Counted from the stretch's first letter, positions 9,511-16,454 are shown. The stretch: 16,454 nt of DNA from Promethearchaeota archaeon (GCA_014729315.1 WJKD01000374.1:1-16454); one strand, 5' to 3'. Translations and numbers: made by a program. Notes: generated by a model from the letters alone, not told the origin.

Positions 9511-9545
9511 CAAAAAATTTAACCATTTTTTGTCTTATTTTTTTC
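9511..9545 (+). terminator. Hairpin plus T-tract ahead of ku
   Basis: An 8-bp perfect stem (9511-9518 with 9525-9532, loop TTAACC) is followed by TCTTATTTTTTTCT. It resembles an intrinsic terminator placed before the Ku promoter and would end any transcript entering from the spacer. Confidence 0.35.
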
Positions 9546-9566
9546 TAATATTTTATTTATGATAAC

Positions 9567-9574
9567 CTTAAAAG
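9567..9574 (+). promoter_or_regulatory. TATA element for the ku-ligase operon
   Basis: CTTAAAAG is centred 28 nt before the Ku ATG (9599), predicting a nearly leaderless transcript. No Shine-Dalgarno is visible before the start. Confidence 0.4.
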
Positions 9575-9598
9575 TTGCGCGGTAAATAATATTGTGAA

Positions 9599-10360
9599 AT
9601 GAAAGCAGTTTGGAAAGGATATATCGGTTTTGGATTAGTTAACATTCCTATTTCTCTCTATTCTGCAGTGGAGCAAAATAAGTTTAGTTTTCGTCTGCTC
9701 CACGAAAAAGATCACGGAAAAATACATTACAAGAGAGTATGTTCCAAGTGTGGAAAAGAAGTCGATTGGGATGATATTGTCAAAGGACTTAAAGTTGGAA
9801 AAGGTAATTATTACGTACTGACTAAAAAGGAATTAGATCAGTTAAAACCTACAAGCGGAGATTTAATAGAGATACAAGAATTTGTCAGTGAAGACCAGTT
9901 GGATATGATATTTTTGGACAAGCATTATTTTATTGGTCCATCTAAAGGTAATAAGAGATCCTATTATCTTTTTAAAGAAATCTTAAAAACCCAGAAAAAA
10001 ATTGCGATTGCCACATTCGTTATGCGTGAGAATGAATATTATTGCTCGATAAAAAGCTTCAAAGAAGGTATGTTACTTTCGTTGCTTAATTACGATAACG
10101 ATGTAAGGGATATATCTAGTGTTGATTATTTAGGAGAAAAACCAGAATTCAAGGAGCAAGAGATCTCGTTAGCCCAGCAATTGGTTAAAAAACTCACTAA
10201 AGAGTCTTTTGATCCTTCAAAATATAAAGATACCTTCGAAGAAAAATTAAAAGAAAAGATTAGGAAAAAGATGGAAGGAGAGATGGTGACTATAGAAGAA
10301 GAAAAAGTTGAAGGAACTGAAAATCTTATCGAATCATTAAAAGCAAGTGTTAAAAAATGA
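9599..10360 (+). CDS. ku: Prokaryotic Ku, DNA end-binding protein
   Basis: Ku homodimers encircle DNA double-strand ends and recruit a dedicated ligase in non-homologous end joining. The 253-aa protein opens with AVWKGYIGFGLVNIPISLYSA, the hallmark of bacterial Ku, followed by FRLLHEKDHGKIHYKRVC, a CSKCGKEV segment near residues 48-55, the VSEDQLDMIFLDKHYFIGP segment and a C-terminal charged helical arm rich in Lys and Glu. Length matches the core Ku domain with a short lysine-rich tail. Its TGA overlaps the ATG of the downstream ligase by four bases (ATGA), so the two are translationally coupled. Ku is patchily distributed in archaea. No oddity in the sequence. Very confident. Confidence 0.97.
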   Translation: MKAVWKGYIGFGLVNIPISLYSAVEQNKFSFRLLHEKDHGKIHYKRVCSKCGKEVDWDDIVKGLKVGKGNYYVLTKKELDQLKPTSGDLIEIQEFVSEDQLDMIFLDKHYFIGPSKGNKRSYYLFKEILKTQKKIAIATFVMRENEYYCSIKSFKEGMLLSLLNYDNDVRDISSVDYLGEKPEFKEQEISLAQQLVKKLTKESFDPSKYKDTFEEKLKEKIRKKMEGEMVTIEEEKVEGTENLIESLKASVKK

Positions 10361-11247
10361 AACCGATGTTATGTAAAAAAGCTGGAACTGATATTCTATC
10401 GAGTAAAAGATATATTTTTCAACCTAAGCTCGATGGAACGAGAGCTCTCTATTCAGCTAATCAATTAATAAATCGACGAGGAAAGAATATTATTTCAAGA
10501 TATCCTGAGTTCTCTACGTTGGAAATCGAAGAAAATAATATAATTGATGGGGAAGTAATCATTTATAACGATAAAGGGATACCAGATTTTTCCTTGCTCC
10601 AATCTAGAGAACAAACATCCAATAAATTTAAAATCGAACTCTTGAGTAAGCAAATTCCAGCAACCTATGTCGTATTTGATTGCCTTGAGTATCAAGGAAA
10701 AGATATTACAGATTGCAATCTCGAAGAGAGAATGAAATTTTTAAAAAAATCGGTAAAAGAGAGTAAACACCTTGAAATCATTTTCAGTAGCGAAGATGGA
10801 AAAAAACTTTGGATGACAATAAAAGAATATGGCGTAGAAGGTGTCATCGCAAAGAAAAAAAATAGTAAGTACTTTCCTGGAAAACGAAGTGATAAATGGT
10901 TAAAAATTAAAAATCTAAAAACTATAGATTGTGTAATTTTGGGATATACTAAAGGAGAAGGAAAGAGAGAAGAAACTTTTGGAGCGTTAATTATCGGTGC
11001 TTACAATAACAATAAATTAATTAATCTTGGAAAAGTCGGAACGGGATGGAGTGACAAAGAATTGATCGATCTTAAAGAAAGAATGGATAAGATAATAAAG
11101 GAAAAAAGAGACAATAAAATTTTTCTAAACCCGAAACTTGTCTGCGAAGTAGAATACCTCGATCTTACAGAAAATAACGATTTACGAGCTCCTAGTTTTA
11201 AGAGATTAAGATTCGATAAAGACCCTAAAGATTGCATACTAGAATGA
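10357..11247 (+). CDS. ATP-dependent DNA ligase of LigD type (NHEJ ligase)
   Basis: This enzyme seals double-strand breaks using ATP. The 296-aa protein contains only the adenylation and OB-fold domains. Visible motifs are I (QPKLDGTR, nucleophile Lys24), Ia (INRRGK), III (TYVVFDCLEYQG), IV (EGVIAKKK), V (KWLKIKN) and the C-terminal VI-like RAPSFKRLRF. The polymerase/primase and phosphoesterase domains of full LigD are absent, and neither is encoded nearby. This matches the stand-alone ligase of archaeal end-joining sets such as that described in Methanocella. It overlaps ku by four bases, strong evidence for joint function, and is followed 40 bp later by the FEN1 gene. It is unrelated in sequence to LigA upstream. 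Confident in family; the NHEJ role is inferred from coupling to Ku. Confidence 0.94.
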   Translation: MKPMLCKKAGTDILSSKRYIFQPKLDGTRALYSANQLINRRGKNIISRYPEFSTLEIEENNIIDGEVIIYNDKGIPDFSLLQSREQTSNKFKIELLSKQIPATYVVFDCLEYQGKDITDCNLEERMKFLKKSVKESKHLEIIFSSEDGKKLWMTIKEYGVEGVIAKKKNSKYFPGKRSDKWLKIKNLKTIDCVILGYTKGEGKREETFGALIIGAYNNNKLINLGKVGTGWSDKELIDLKERMDKIIKEKRDNKIFLNPKLVCEVEYLDLTENNDLRAPSFKRLRFDKDPKDCILE

Positions 11248-11287
11248 TCTCCAAACATCATATAGTCTAAAACCTAAATGGTTTCTT

Positions 11288-12261
11288 ATGGGCGTAAAAA
11301 TTGAAAAATTGGCTGAAAAAGATAAGAAAGTAATTAAATTTAGATCAATTAAAAAGAAGGCCATTGCCATAGACGCCCTCAACAGTATTCATCAATTTCT
11401 TGGCGTAATTAGGTCAAAAGATGGTACCCTATTGAAGGATTCGGAAGGAAATGTAACTTCTCATCTCTCTGGATTATTTTTTAGATGCGTTAATTTTCTT
11501 GAAAATAAAATAAACCCAATATTTGTATTTGATGGAGAACCTCCTTCTTTAAAGCAAAATGTGATAAAAGAGCGAAAAAATCGCGTAAAGAAAGCTAAAG
11601 AGAAACTTAAAAATGCTAAAACCAAGGATCAGAAGCATGAAATTCGAAAATATGCAAAGCAGATATCAACTATAAACATCCAAATAATTAAAGAGAGTAA
11701 AGATTAATTAAATTATTTGGGATACCTGTTGTTCAGGCAAAATCCGAAGGTGAGGCTCAAGCTGCTTATATAGTAGAAAAAGGAGAAGCATGGGCAATTA
11801 AATCAAATGATTACGATACGTTACTATTTGGAGGGAAGAGATTAATTTATAATTTTAATCCCACCAAAAGAAATAGTTTTAACCCTAATACTAAGATTTC
11901 TTACATCTCGCTCATCAAAATATTAGAAGAATTGGATATAACTCGCGAACAATTGGTCGAGATGAGCATTTTAATAGGAAATGATTATTGCTCTGGCATT
12001 AAAGGTATTGGACAAAAAACAGCTTTAAAATTAATAAAAAAATACAACTCTCTCTCAAACCTTTTGCGAGAAGAATTAGAAATTAGGGGAAAGAAGATAG
12101 AAATAAATAAATCATTAATAGAGCAAGTTAAAGATCTTTTTTTACGACCGAATGTCTCTGAAAAATATGCTGAGTTAATTTGGTCCAAAGCTAAATATAA
12201 AAAAATAGAAACTTTTATGAAAGATCGTGATTTTTCAGAAAATCGCATTAAAACACCTTAA
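11288..12261 (+). pseudogene. fen: Flap endonuclease FEN1, interrupted by a frameshift
   Basis: FEN1 removes 5' flaps during Okazaki-fragment maturation and repair. Codons 1-139 (11288-11707) read MGVKIEKLAEK, AIAIDALNSIHQFL (Asp29), SHLSGLFFR and FVFDGEPP (Asp82), then hit TAA at 11705-11707. From 11701 another frame continues the same protein: RLIKLFGIPVVQAKSEGEAQAAY, NDYDTLLFG, ILIGNDY and GIKGIGQKTALKLIKKY, ending at 12259-12261. Adding one A to the AAA at 11699-11701 restores one frame of about 324 codons with the acidic catalytic residues intact. The end, RDFSENRIKTP, is roughly 15-20 residues short of typical archaeal FEN1. It starts 40 bp after the ligase; a CATATAG box near 11259-11265 may give it its own promoter. 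It is either a recent pseudogene or an assembly indel; no canonical slippery heptamer supports programmed frameshifting. The identity is certain. Confidence 0.93.
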
Positions 12262-12301
12262 AACGTTTAAAAACTTAAGCATATATAATTTAATGACACA
12301 T

Positions 12302-12329
12302 CTTTCTCATTTTAAATGAAAGTAAAAAA
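12302..12329 (-). terminator. T-tract in the convergent gap, after the secernin-like gene
   Basis: On the minus strand six T residues (plus-strand A run 12324-12329) directly follow the stop codon of the secernin-like gene, then a short inverted repeat (TCATTT/AAATGA, 12307-12319). A U-tract so placed would end that transcript. It overlaps the region of possible FEN1 C-terminal coding remnants. Confidence 0.35.
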
Positions 12330-13529
12330 TTAAGTTGGTTTTAAAGAAATTATTTCGTATGCTTTTTCCCACGATTCTTGATTAATTTTTTCAAACTCTT
12401 TAACAAAATCTTCTTTCCTATAGTTATCTTGTTCGTGTACTAGATTTCTTACCTCGCTCCTCAATTCTCGTTCAATAGCATTCAATTCATTCATATATTT
12501 TTGTGTTTTTAGCTCACTTAGATTCTCACCCAAAAACCTTTCATTTTGTGTCCAAAACCATTCTGGATTGATTTTGGAATATGGTCCCGCGTTATTAACT
12601 TTTTGATTTTCGACGGGGAAAATGTATGGTTTAATAAGATTGTATTTCGGATAAGGACCTCCAGTAAACCAATGAATAGATTTTTTTAAATATTTTAAAT
12701 GAGATATTTGGCTTCCTGCACATCTGAGTGAATTTCCTGATTCATTTTGTTCTCTTCTCAATATCTCAATGACGTGTTCAATTGTGATCTCACCCATATG
12801 TTTGGTAAGAATCTCTATTGAAGGACTAAGATTAACTTTAAGAGGAAAATTATCAGGAATCTTCTCCTTTGAGAACACTTGAGCAAAATTAAAATCGTCT
12901 TCATTTTTACAACATCCTTTTTCTATAGCGTAATTTATAATTCCATCTCTTCTCCTGTCTCCTTTTCCCTTAACAGTAAATTCATTCGAAATTGATTTAA
13001 TCTTAAAATCTTTTAACTTTTCAGCTATCCACCATTTATCAGCAGTCTCAATTATAAACGCTTCCCCTGGATCTGCGATAAGAAATGAATTATGGAAAAA
13101 CCACTGGTGATTATCATAACCGCATTCACCTCTTTGTCCGTGTTTCTCAAGCAAATTGATTATTACATCTAGACTCTGCTTAGCACTATCTCCTCTCTCT
13201 AAGCCCAATCGAACCAAATCCTGACCCGTTAATCCCGATCCGAGTTTTGTTTCGGTAGTATACACTGGTTCGTTCCCAATGACTACTTCATGTTCATTAA
13301 CGCCCATTTCTGCTCCATACATCCAATAAGGCTGGCTTAATAGCACTTCGTTAGTTTCAAGAGCTTGAGGTATTGTTTCGAACGTGCATTTTACTTCTTC
13401 ACCCTCTTCGTGTTTTTGATGTGTCGAATGAGTAATGATTTGAGGTTCTGTGTTAACCCTCCAACTGTTTTTGGCAAAAATAGGAAAACTATCTAGTGTA
13501 GCTTCTTTAAATAAGAAATATATCGTCAT
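12330..13529 (-). CDS. Secernin/C69-type dipeptidase homologue lacking the N-terminal cysteine
   Basis: Family C69 peptidases and secernins are Ntn hydrolases that use an N-terminal cysteine. The 399-aa protein is clearly related: EATLDSFPIFAKNS, VKCTFETIPQ, QPYWMYGAEMGVNEHEVVIGNE, GSGLTGQDLVRLGLERG, ALD-like SLDVIINLLEKHGQ, HNSFLIADPGEAFIIETA, SLRCAGSQISHL and a C-terminal helical region. The usual start resembles MCDT...ATADGSVIFGKNSDR. Here it is MTIYFLFKEAT...FAKNSWR: no cysteine occurs before residue 48, the expected Cys position falls at Met1, and the Asp of KNSDR is Trp. An in-frame TAA two codons upstream blocks a longer start. Thr2, exposed after Met removal, could be the nucleophile, or the protein may be inactive. 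There is no signal peptide. A TATA element lies 25 nt upstream. It is convergent with FEN1. The family is confident, activity doubtful. Confidence 0.85.
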   Translation of the reverse strand: MTIYFLFKEATLDSFPIFAKNSWRVNTEPQIITHSTHQKHEEGEEVKCTFETIPQALETNEVLLSQPYWMYGAEMGVNEHEVVIGNEPVYTTETKLGSGLTGQDLVRLGLERGDSAKQSLDVIINLLEKHGQRGECGYDNHQWFFHNSFLIADPGEAFIIETADKWWIAEKLKDFKIKSISNEFTVKGKGDRRRDGIINYAIEKGCCKNEDDFNFAQVFSKEKIPDNFPLKVNLSPSIEILTKHMGEITIEHVIEILRREQNESGNSLRCAGSQISHLKYLKKSIHWFTGGPYPKYNLIKPYIFPVENQKVNNAGPYSKINPEWFWTQNERFLGENLSELKTQKYMNELNAIERELRSEVRNLVHEQDNYRKEDFVKEFEKINQESWEKAYEIISLKPT

Positions 13530-13550
13530 AATTTATTCCACAGCTTTTTT

Positions 13551-13558
13551 TTTTAAAT
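13551..13558 (-). promoter_or_regulatory. TATA element for the secernin-like gene
   Basis: The minus strand reads TTTAAAAA, centred 25 nt before the ATG at 13529, giving an essentially leaderless message. This supports that ATG as the true start, which matters because it fixes the cysteine-less N-terminus. Confidence 0.4.
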
Positions 13559-13807
13559 TCTTTTTACTATTTTGTTCGTAATAATTTTAGGATTTATAGA
13601 ATAACCTTCGATATTTGTTTATCTGAAAGTAAATATATATTGTTGTGGATTATAAAGTATTTACTGAATGAATTGAGAAATTTTAATCAAATCCTTCTAT
13701 TTTTTTTCTATAATTTTAAAGATCGAAATTTTATATTAGGAAAATATTGAAGTATCTATTTATTTCAAAAGCTCCATCCTTATAAACTTAATATAATTAA
13801 TTAGATC

Positions 13808-13857
13808 AGTAAAATCTCTAAAGAAAACCAAATAATTTTACTATAAAAAATTGGTTT
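13808..13857 (+). other. Interleaved inverted repeats: possible H-type pseudoknot upstream of the RNR gene
   Basis: AGTAAAAT (13808-13815) is complementary to ATTTTACT (13835-13842), and AAACCAA (13825-13831) to TTGGTTT (13851-13857). The order A-B-A'-B' with connecting stretches of 9, 3 and 8 nt is geometrically suited to a pseudoknot. The box CTTATAAAC (13779-13787) would start a transcript at about 13808-13811, and a T6 tract (13860-13865) follows the second stem. The RNR start is 60 nt further on. Perfect 7-8-bp repeats are expected by chance in DNA this A/T-rich, so this is a candidate only. Confidence 0.22.
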
Positions 13858-13884
13858 AAATTTTTTAGTATGTTTTCTTCACAC

Positions 13885-13895
13885 TTATTTTAATA
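13885..13895 (+). promoter_or_regulatory. TATA element for the ribonucleotide reductase gene
   Basis: TTATTTTAATA is centred about 26-27 nt before the GTG start at 13917, as expected for a leaderless archaeal transcript. This supports GTG as the start. Confidence 0.4.
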
Positions 13896-13916
13896 GAAAT
13901 AGGTTTAAGATTAAAA

Positions 13917-15902
13917 GTGAAAAATATAACTTATCGTAATTTTTTTTATTCCGAGAAATTTGCTTTAAAGGACGAATTTATTAAAAAATTCATAGGAAAA
14001 CAACCTGAGTGGGGACCTCTTGGATATGTTACATATAAGAGAACCTATGCAAGGTTTCTCGAAAAAGAAAATCGTAAAGAAGAATATTTCGAAACGGTAA
14101 GAAGAGTAGTAGAAGGTTGTTTTTCGATTCAAAAAGATCACTGTAAAAAATTAAAACTTCCTTGGAACCAAGAAAAAGCGAATAGCTCTGCTGAAATAAT
14201 GTATGAAAAAATATGGAATTTTAAAATGACTCCCCCTGGCAGAGGATTTTGGATAATGGGCACTAATTTTATCAAAGAACATGGATCTATGGCCTTGAAT
14301 AATTGTGGGTTCGTTTCTACAGAGGATATCGACTTGAAATATTCAAAACCATTTGAATTTATGATGAATTCCCTCATGCTAGGGGTTGGTGTGGGGTTTG
14401 ATACAAAAGGCTCCAAAAAAATAACCATTAAAAAACCCAAAAATAAAGAAACCGAATTTCAAATTCCAGATAGTAGAGAAGGTTGGATTAAAGCTTTAAA
14501 GACCTTACTCAATGCTTATTTTTTAGGTAAAGAACTCCCTATATTTGATTATTCACAAATAAGATCAGCTGGGAAACCTATCAGAAGTTTTGGGGGTATC
14601 GCTCCCGGACCAAAACCGCTTAAAAAATTGATTAATAAAATTGACGACCTTCTAAAGGATAAAATAGGTAAACGAATAACTTCAACAGATATTTTAGACA
14701 TAATGAATCTCATTGGTACGTGCGTAGTTGCGGGCGGTATAAGAAGAAGTGCCCAAATTGCATTAGGAAATCCAGATGATAAAGAATTTATTGAAGCCAA
14801 ACAAGATAAGGAACGCCTAAGGTCGCACAGATGGGTTAGTAATAATAGTATAATTGCCGATATTGGAACCAAATACGCTGATATCGTAAAACAGATTAAA
14901 AAGAACGGAGAACCCGGAATCTTTTGGTTAAATAATGCTCGAAAATTTTCCCGAATGATTGATCCTCCTGATTTTAAAGACAAAAAAGCGATGGGTATAA
15001 ATCCTTGCGGTGAGCAGACTCTAGAATCCTTCGAGCTATGTTGTTTGGTAGAAACTTATCCTTCTCGTCATGAGAATTTCGAAGAATTTAAGGAAACTTT
15101 GAAATATGCTTATTTATACGCCAAAACCGTAACATTAGTCAATACGCATATAAAAGTCACAAATGCTGTCATGCTAAAAAACAGAAGAATTGGTATATCC
15201 CAAACAGGAATTACAGAAGCATTTGATAAACACGGAAGAAGAGAGATCTTAAATTGGTGTCAAAAAGGGTATAATTACTTGAAAGAAATAGATGAGAAAT
15301 ATTCTCATTGGTTATGTGTTCCGAAATCAATAAAATTAACAACTGTCAAACCAAGTGGAACTGTTAGTTTACTGCCTGGTGTAGCTCATGGGATACATTA
15401 TCCTCATTCGGAGTACTACATTCGACGAATTCGAGTTTCTAAAAATTCAGACATCGTAAAAGCCTTAAAGAAATCAAATTATCAAATCAAAGAAGACCTC
15501 TATTCCGATAATACCCTTGTTGTTGAGTTTCCGGTCCAGAAAGAGAATTTTAATAGATCTAAAGACGAAGTATCGATTTGGGAACAAGCAGAGAACGCTG
15601 CAGATTATCAAAAATATTGGTCTGATAATCAAGTTTCCATCACCATCAGTTTCCAAGAAGATGAAGAAGAAGAAATTCAATTTTTGCTGGAGTGTTTTGA
15701 AGATAAGTTGAAAAGCGTGAGCTTTTTACCATTTAAGAGACACGGTTATGAGCAACCTCCCTATGAAAAAATAACAAAAGAAGAATATCAAAAGAGAAAT
15801 TCCCAATTAAAACCATTAGTTCTGAAAAATATTAGAGATCGGGCAAAAGGTGATATCTTCTGCGATGACGAGGGATGTGAAATAAAAATAGATTTTGAGT
15901 AA
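13917..15902 (+). CDS. rtpR: Class II ribonucleoside-triphosphate reductase (adenosylcobalamin-dependent)
   Basis: This enzyme reduces ribonucleoside triphosphates to dNTPs, using adenosylcobalamin to make a thiyl radical without a need for oxygen. The 661-aa protein has all five functional cysteines of the monomeric Lactobacillus-type enzyme: Cys130 (NNCGFVSTED) and Cys375 as the active-site redox pair, Cys364 of NPCGE as the radical site with Glu366 beside it, and the C-terminal Cys649/Cys654 pair (CDDEGC) that re-reduces the active site. The spacing 364/375 equals 408/419 in the Lactobacillus enzyme, and the tail spacing of five matches its 731/736. TVKPSGTVSLLPGVAHG and GVGVGFD are further signatures. 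It is somewhat shorter than the 739-aa relative. The start is GTG. It is convergent with the phosphoribosyltransferase gene, 18 bp away. It implies that the cell makes or imports cobalamin. Very confident. Confidence 0.95.
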   Translation: MKNITYRNFFYSEKFALKDEFIKKFIGKQPEWGPLGYVTYKRTYARFLEKENRKEEYFETVRRVVEGCFSIQKDHCKKLKLPWNQEKANSSAEIMYEKIWNFKMTPPGRGFWIMGTNFIKEHGSMALNNCGFVSTEDIDLKYSKPFEFMMNSLMLGVGVGFDTKGSKKITIKKPKNKETEFQIPDSREGWIKALKTLLNAYFLGKELPIFDYSQIRSAGKPIRSFGGIAPGPKPLKKLINKIDDLLKDKIGKRITSTDILDIMNLIGTCVVAGGIRRSAQIALGNPDDKEFIEAKQDKERLRSHRWVSNNSIIADIGTKYADIVKQIKKNGEPGIFWLNNARKFSRMIDPPDFKDKKAMGINPCGEQTLESFELCCLVETYPSRHENFEEFKETLKYAYLYAKTVTLVNTHIKVTNAVMLKNRRIGISQTGITEAFDKHGRREILNWCQKGYNYLKEIDEKYSHWLCVPKSIKLTTVKPSGTVSLLPGVAHGIHYPHSEYYIRRIRVSKNSDIVKALKKSNYQIKEDLYSDNTLVVEFPVQKENFNRSKDEVSIWEQAENAADYQKYWSDNQVSITISFQEDEEEEIQFLLECFEDKLKSVSFLPFKRHGYEQPPYEKITKEEYQKRNSQLKPLVLKNIRDRAKGDIFCDDEGCEIKIDFE

Positions 15903-15920
15903 TTCTATATCTACACTCGC

Positions 15921-16454
15921 TCAACTTTCATAAAGAATTTTTTCCTCTTTGGCTTTCTCCAAATAGTCGAATAGTTCTTCATCGGTATTTTGATGAAAAT
16001 CTTTATAAAAGGCGCCTACCGCAAATCGAAACGTTTTAGCCCTATGGTAACATAACACTTCATTATAGATCTTTTCTAACTCTTCCTTATCGTTTGCGGG
16101 GCATACTGGTATTGCCAATGTAGCTGTTTTGGCACCATTGTTATTAACATATTTTCCCGCTACTATAGCTGTAAATCCAGTTGCAATTCCATCGTCAATT
16201 ATGATTACATTCTTGCTCTTTACATTAGGTTCTTTTCCATTGCAATACTTTTCCAACCTTTTTTTAACCTTGTATAGTGCTCTCTCTTTTGCGTCCTCAA
16301 AATCTTTTTCGGTTAAATTTAAGTGAGAATATACACGATCATTAATTTCATGTGTTCCGTCAGGCGCAATCGCTCCTATTGCAACTTCAGGGTACTCGGG
16401 AACGGTTATCTTTTTAGTGATTACGAGATTAAAAGGAATTGAAAACTCTTTTGA
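15921..16454 (-). CDS. Phosphoribosyltransferase-family protein (COG1926-like), N-terminus off the right edge
   Basis: This is a type I PRTase-fold protein of the uncharacterised group that resembles COG1926 proteins. The 177 codons present read in from the edge as KEFSIPFNLVITKKITVPEY, PEVAIGAIAPDGT, a charged helical segment, then VIIIDDGIATGFTAIVAGKY, the PRPP-binding motif (adjacent Asp-Asp before GIATG), and a hydrophobic strand TATLAIPVCP. The C-terminus is FRFAVGAFYKDFHQNTDEELFDYL. A TTG at 16254-16256 lies inside the domain and is not the true start: the open frame continues to the window edge with conserved family sequence. The substrate is unknown; such genes are often annotated only as putative phosphoribosyl transferase. 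The N-terminal start and promoter are not visible. The PRTase call is firm, the specific role unassigned. Confidence 0.88.
   Translation of the reverse strand, partial: SKEFSIPFNLVITKKITVPEYPEVAIGAIAPDGTHEINDRVYSHLNLTEKDFEDAKERALYKVKKRLEKYCNGKEPNVKSKNVIIIDDGIATGFTAIVAGKYVNNNGAKTATLAIPVCPANDKEELEKIYNEVLCYHRAKTFRFAVGAFYKDFHQNTDEELFDYLEKAKEEKILYES

Larger units (their letters stand above)
9424..9545 (+). ncRNA. Candidate small RNA between pncB and ku
   Basis: Four elements line up in a spacer with no convincing ORF. First, a TATA box at 9395-9401. Second, a stem-loop starting at the predicted transcript start: CAACTCTC (9424-9431) pairs with GAGAGATTG (9456-9464) with one bulged A, enclosing a smaller CTTTAA/TTAAG hairpin with loop GCATG. 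Third, a 10-bp palindrome at 9467-9476. Fourth, a perfect 8-bp hairpin CAAAAAAT/ATTTTTTG (9511-9518 with 9525-9532) followed by a T7 tract at 9538-9544 that resembles a terminator. The only internal ATG (9445-9447) opens a three-codon frame. It could instead be the 5' leader of Ku. No known RNA family is recognised. Confidence 0.27.
13530..13916. other. A/T-rich divergent spacer (387 bp) between the secernin-like gene and the RNR gene
   Basis: I see no convincing ORF, tRNA or repeat array here. It holds TATA elements for both flanking genes, a further box CTTATAAAC (13779-13787), and two interleaved inverted repeats at 13808-13857. Most of the rest is low-complexity A/T, including T-runs near 13546-13555 and 13700-13707. 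Confidence 0.5.

Noticed and set aside
11690..11710. Programmed -1 frameshifting in FEN1
   Set aside because: Slipping AAA back one base would pair it with TAA, and no X XXY YYZ heptamer or clear downstream structure is present. A real indel or assembly error is simpler.
13530..13916. Cobalamin riboswitch upstream of the B12-dependent reductase
   Set aside because: No B12-box-like conserved core is visible and the spacer is too A/T-rich to support it.
14549..14983. A 144-codon ORF antisense to the ribonucleotide reductase gene
   Set aside because: Same reasoning: it is covered by a conserved gene on the other strand and has no recognisable domain.

Overview
The window looks like chromosomal DNA of an A+T-rich archaeon. 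The archaeal signs are a FEN1-type flap endonuclease, a PAC2-family proteasome assembly chaperone with a possible proteasome-docking tail, and promoters made of a TATA element about 20-30 nt upstream of the start codon, often with almost no leader. Several bacterial-type genes sit among these: an NAD+-dependent DNA ligase, Ku and a LigD-type ATP ligase. The mix fits an archaeal lineage that takes up bacterial genes, perhaps Asgard-like, but the sequence alone does not settle the phylum. There are no rRNA or tRNA genes, insertion sequences or CRISPR arrays.

Layout, left to right: (1) the N-terminal 400 codons of phosphoenolpyruvate synthase (minus strand, running off the left edge); (2) divergent from it, a SERCA-like P2-type cation ATPase that starts at TTG and has a possible structured leader; (3) a 62-residue unrecognised gene (minus); (4) NAD+-dependent DNA ligase LigA; (5) the PAC2 protein; (6) convergent with it, nicotinate phosphoribosyltransferase (minus); (7) a divergent spacer with a candidate small RNA; (8) Ku and an ATP-dependent ligase overlapping by four bases, followed by a frame-shifted FEN1 gene; (9) convergent with FEN1, a secernin/C69-type peptidase homologue whose catalytic cysteine appears to be missing; (10) a 387-bp A+T-rich spacer with a possible pseudoknot; (11) a class II (adenosylcobalamin) ribonucleoside-triphosphate reductase; (12) convergent with it, most of a phosphoribosyltransferase-family gene (minus, running off the right edge).

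Functional links: Ku, the ATP ligase and possibly FEN1 form a compact end-joining/end-processing cluster with no linked LigD-type polymerase or phosphoesterase. LigA, nicotinate phosphoribosyltransferase (NAD+ salvage) and ribonucleotide reductase (dNTP supply) are metabolically related but are separate transcription units. The points most worth checking are the broken FEN1 gene next to intact end-joining genes, the cysteine-less secernin homologue, the HbYX-like tail of the PAC2 protein, and three possible structured RNAs in spacers. No wholly new multi-gene system is evident.
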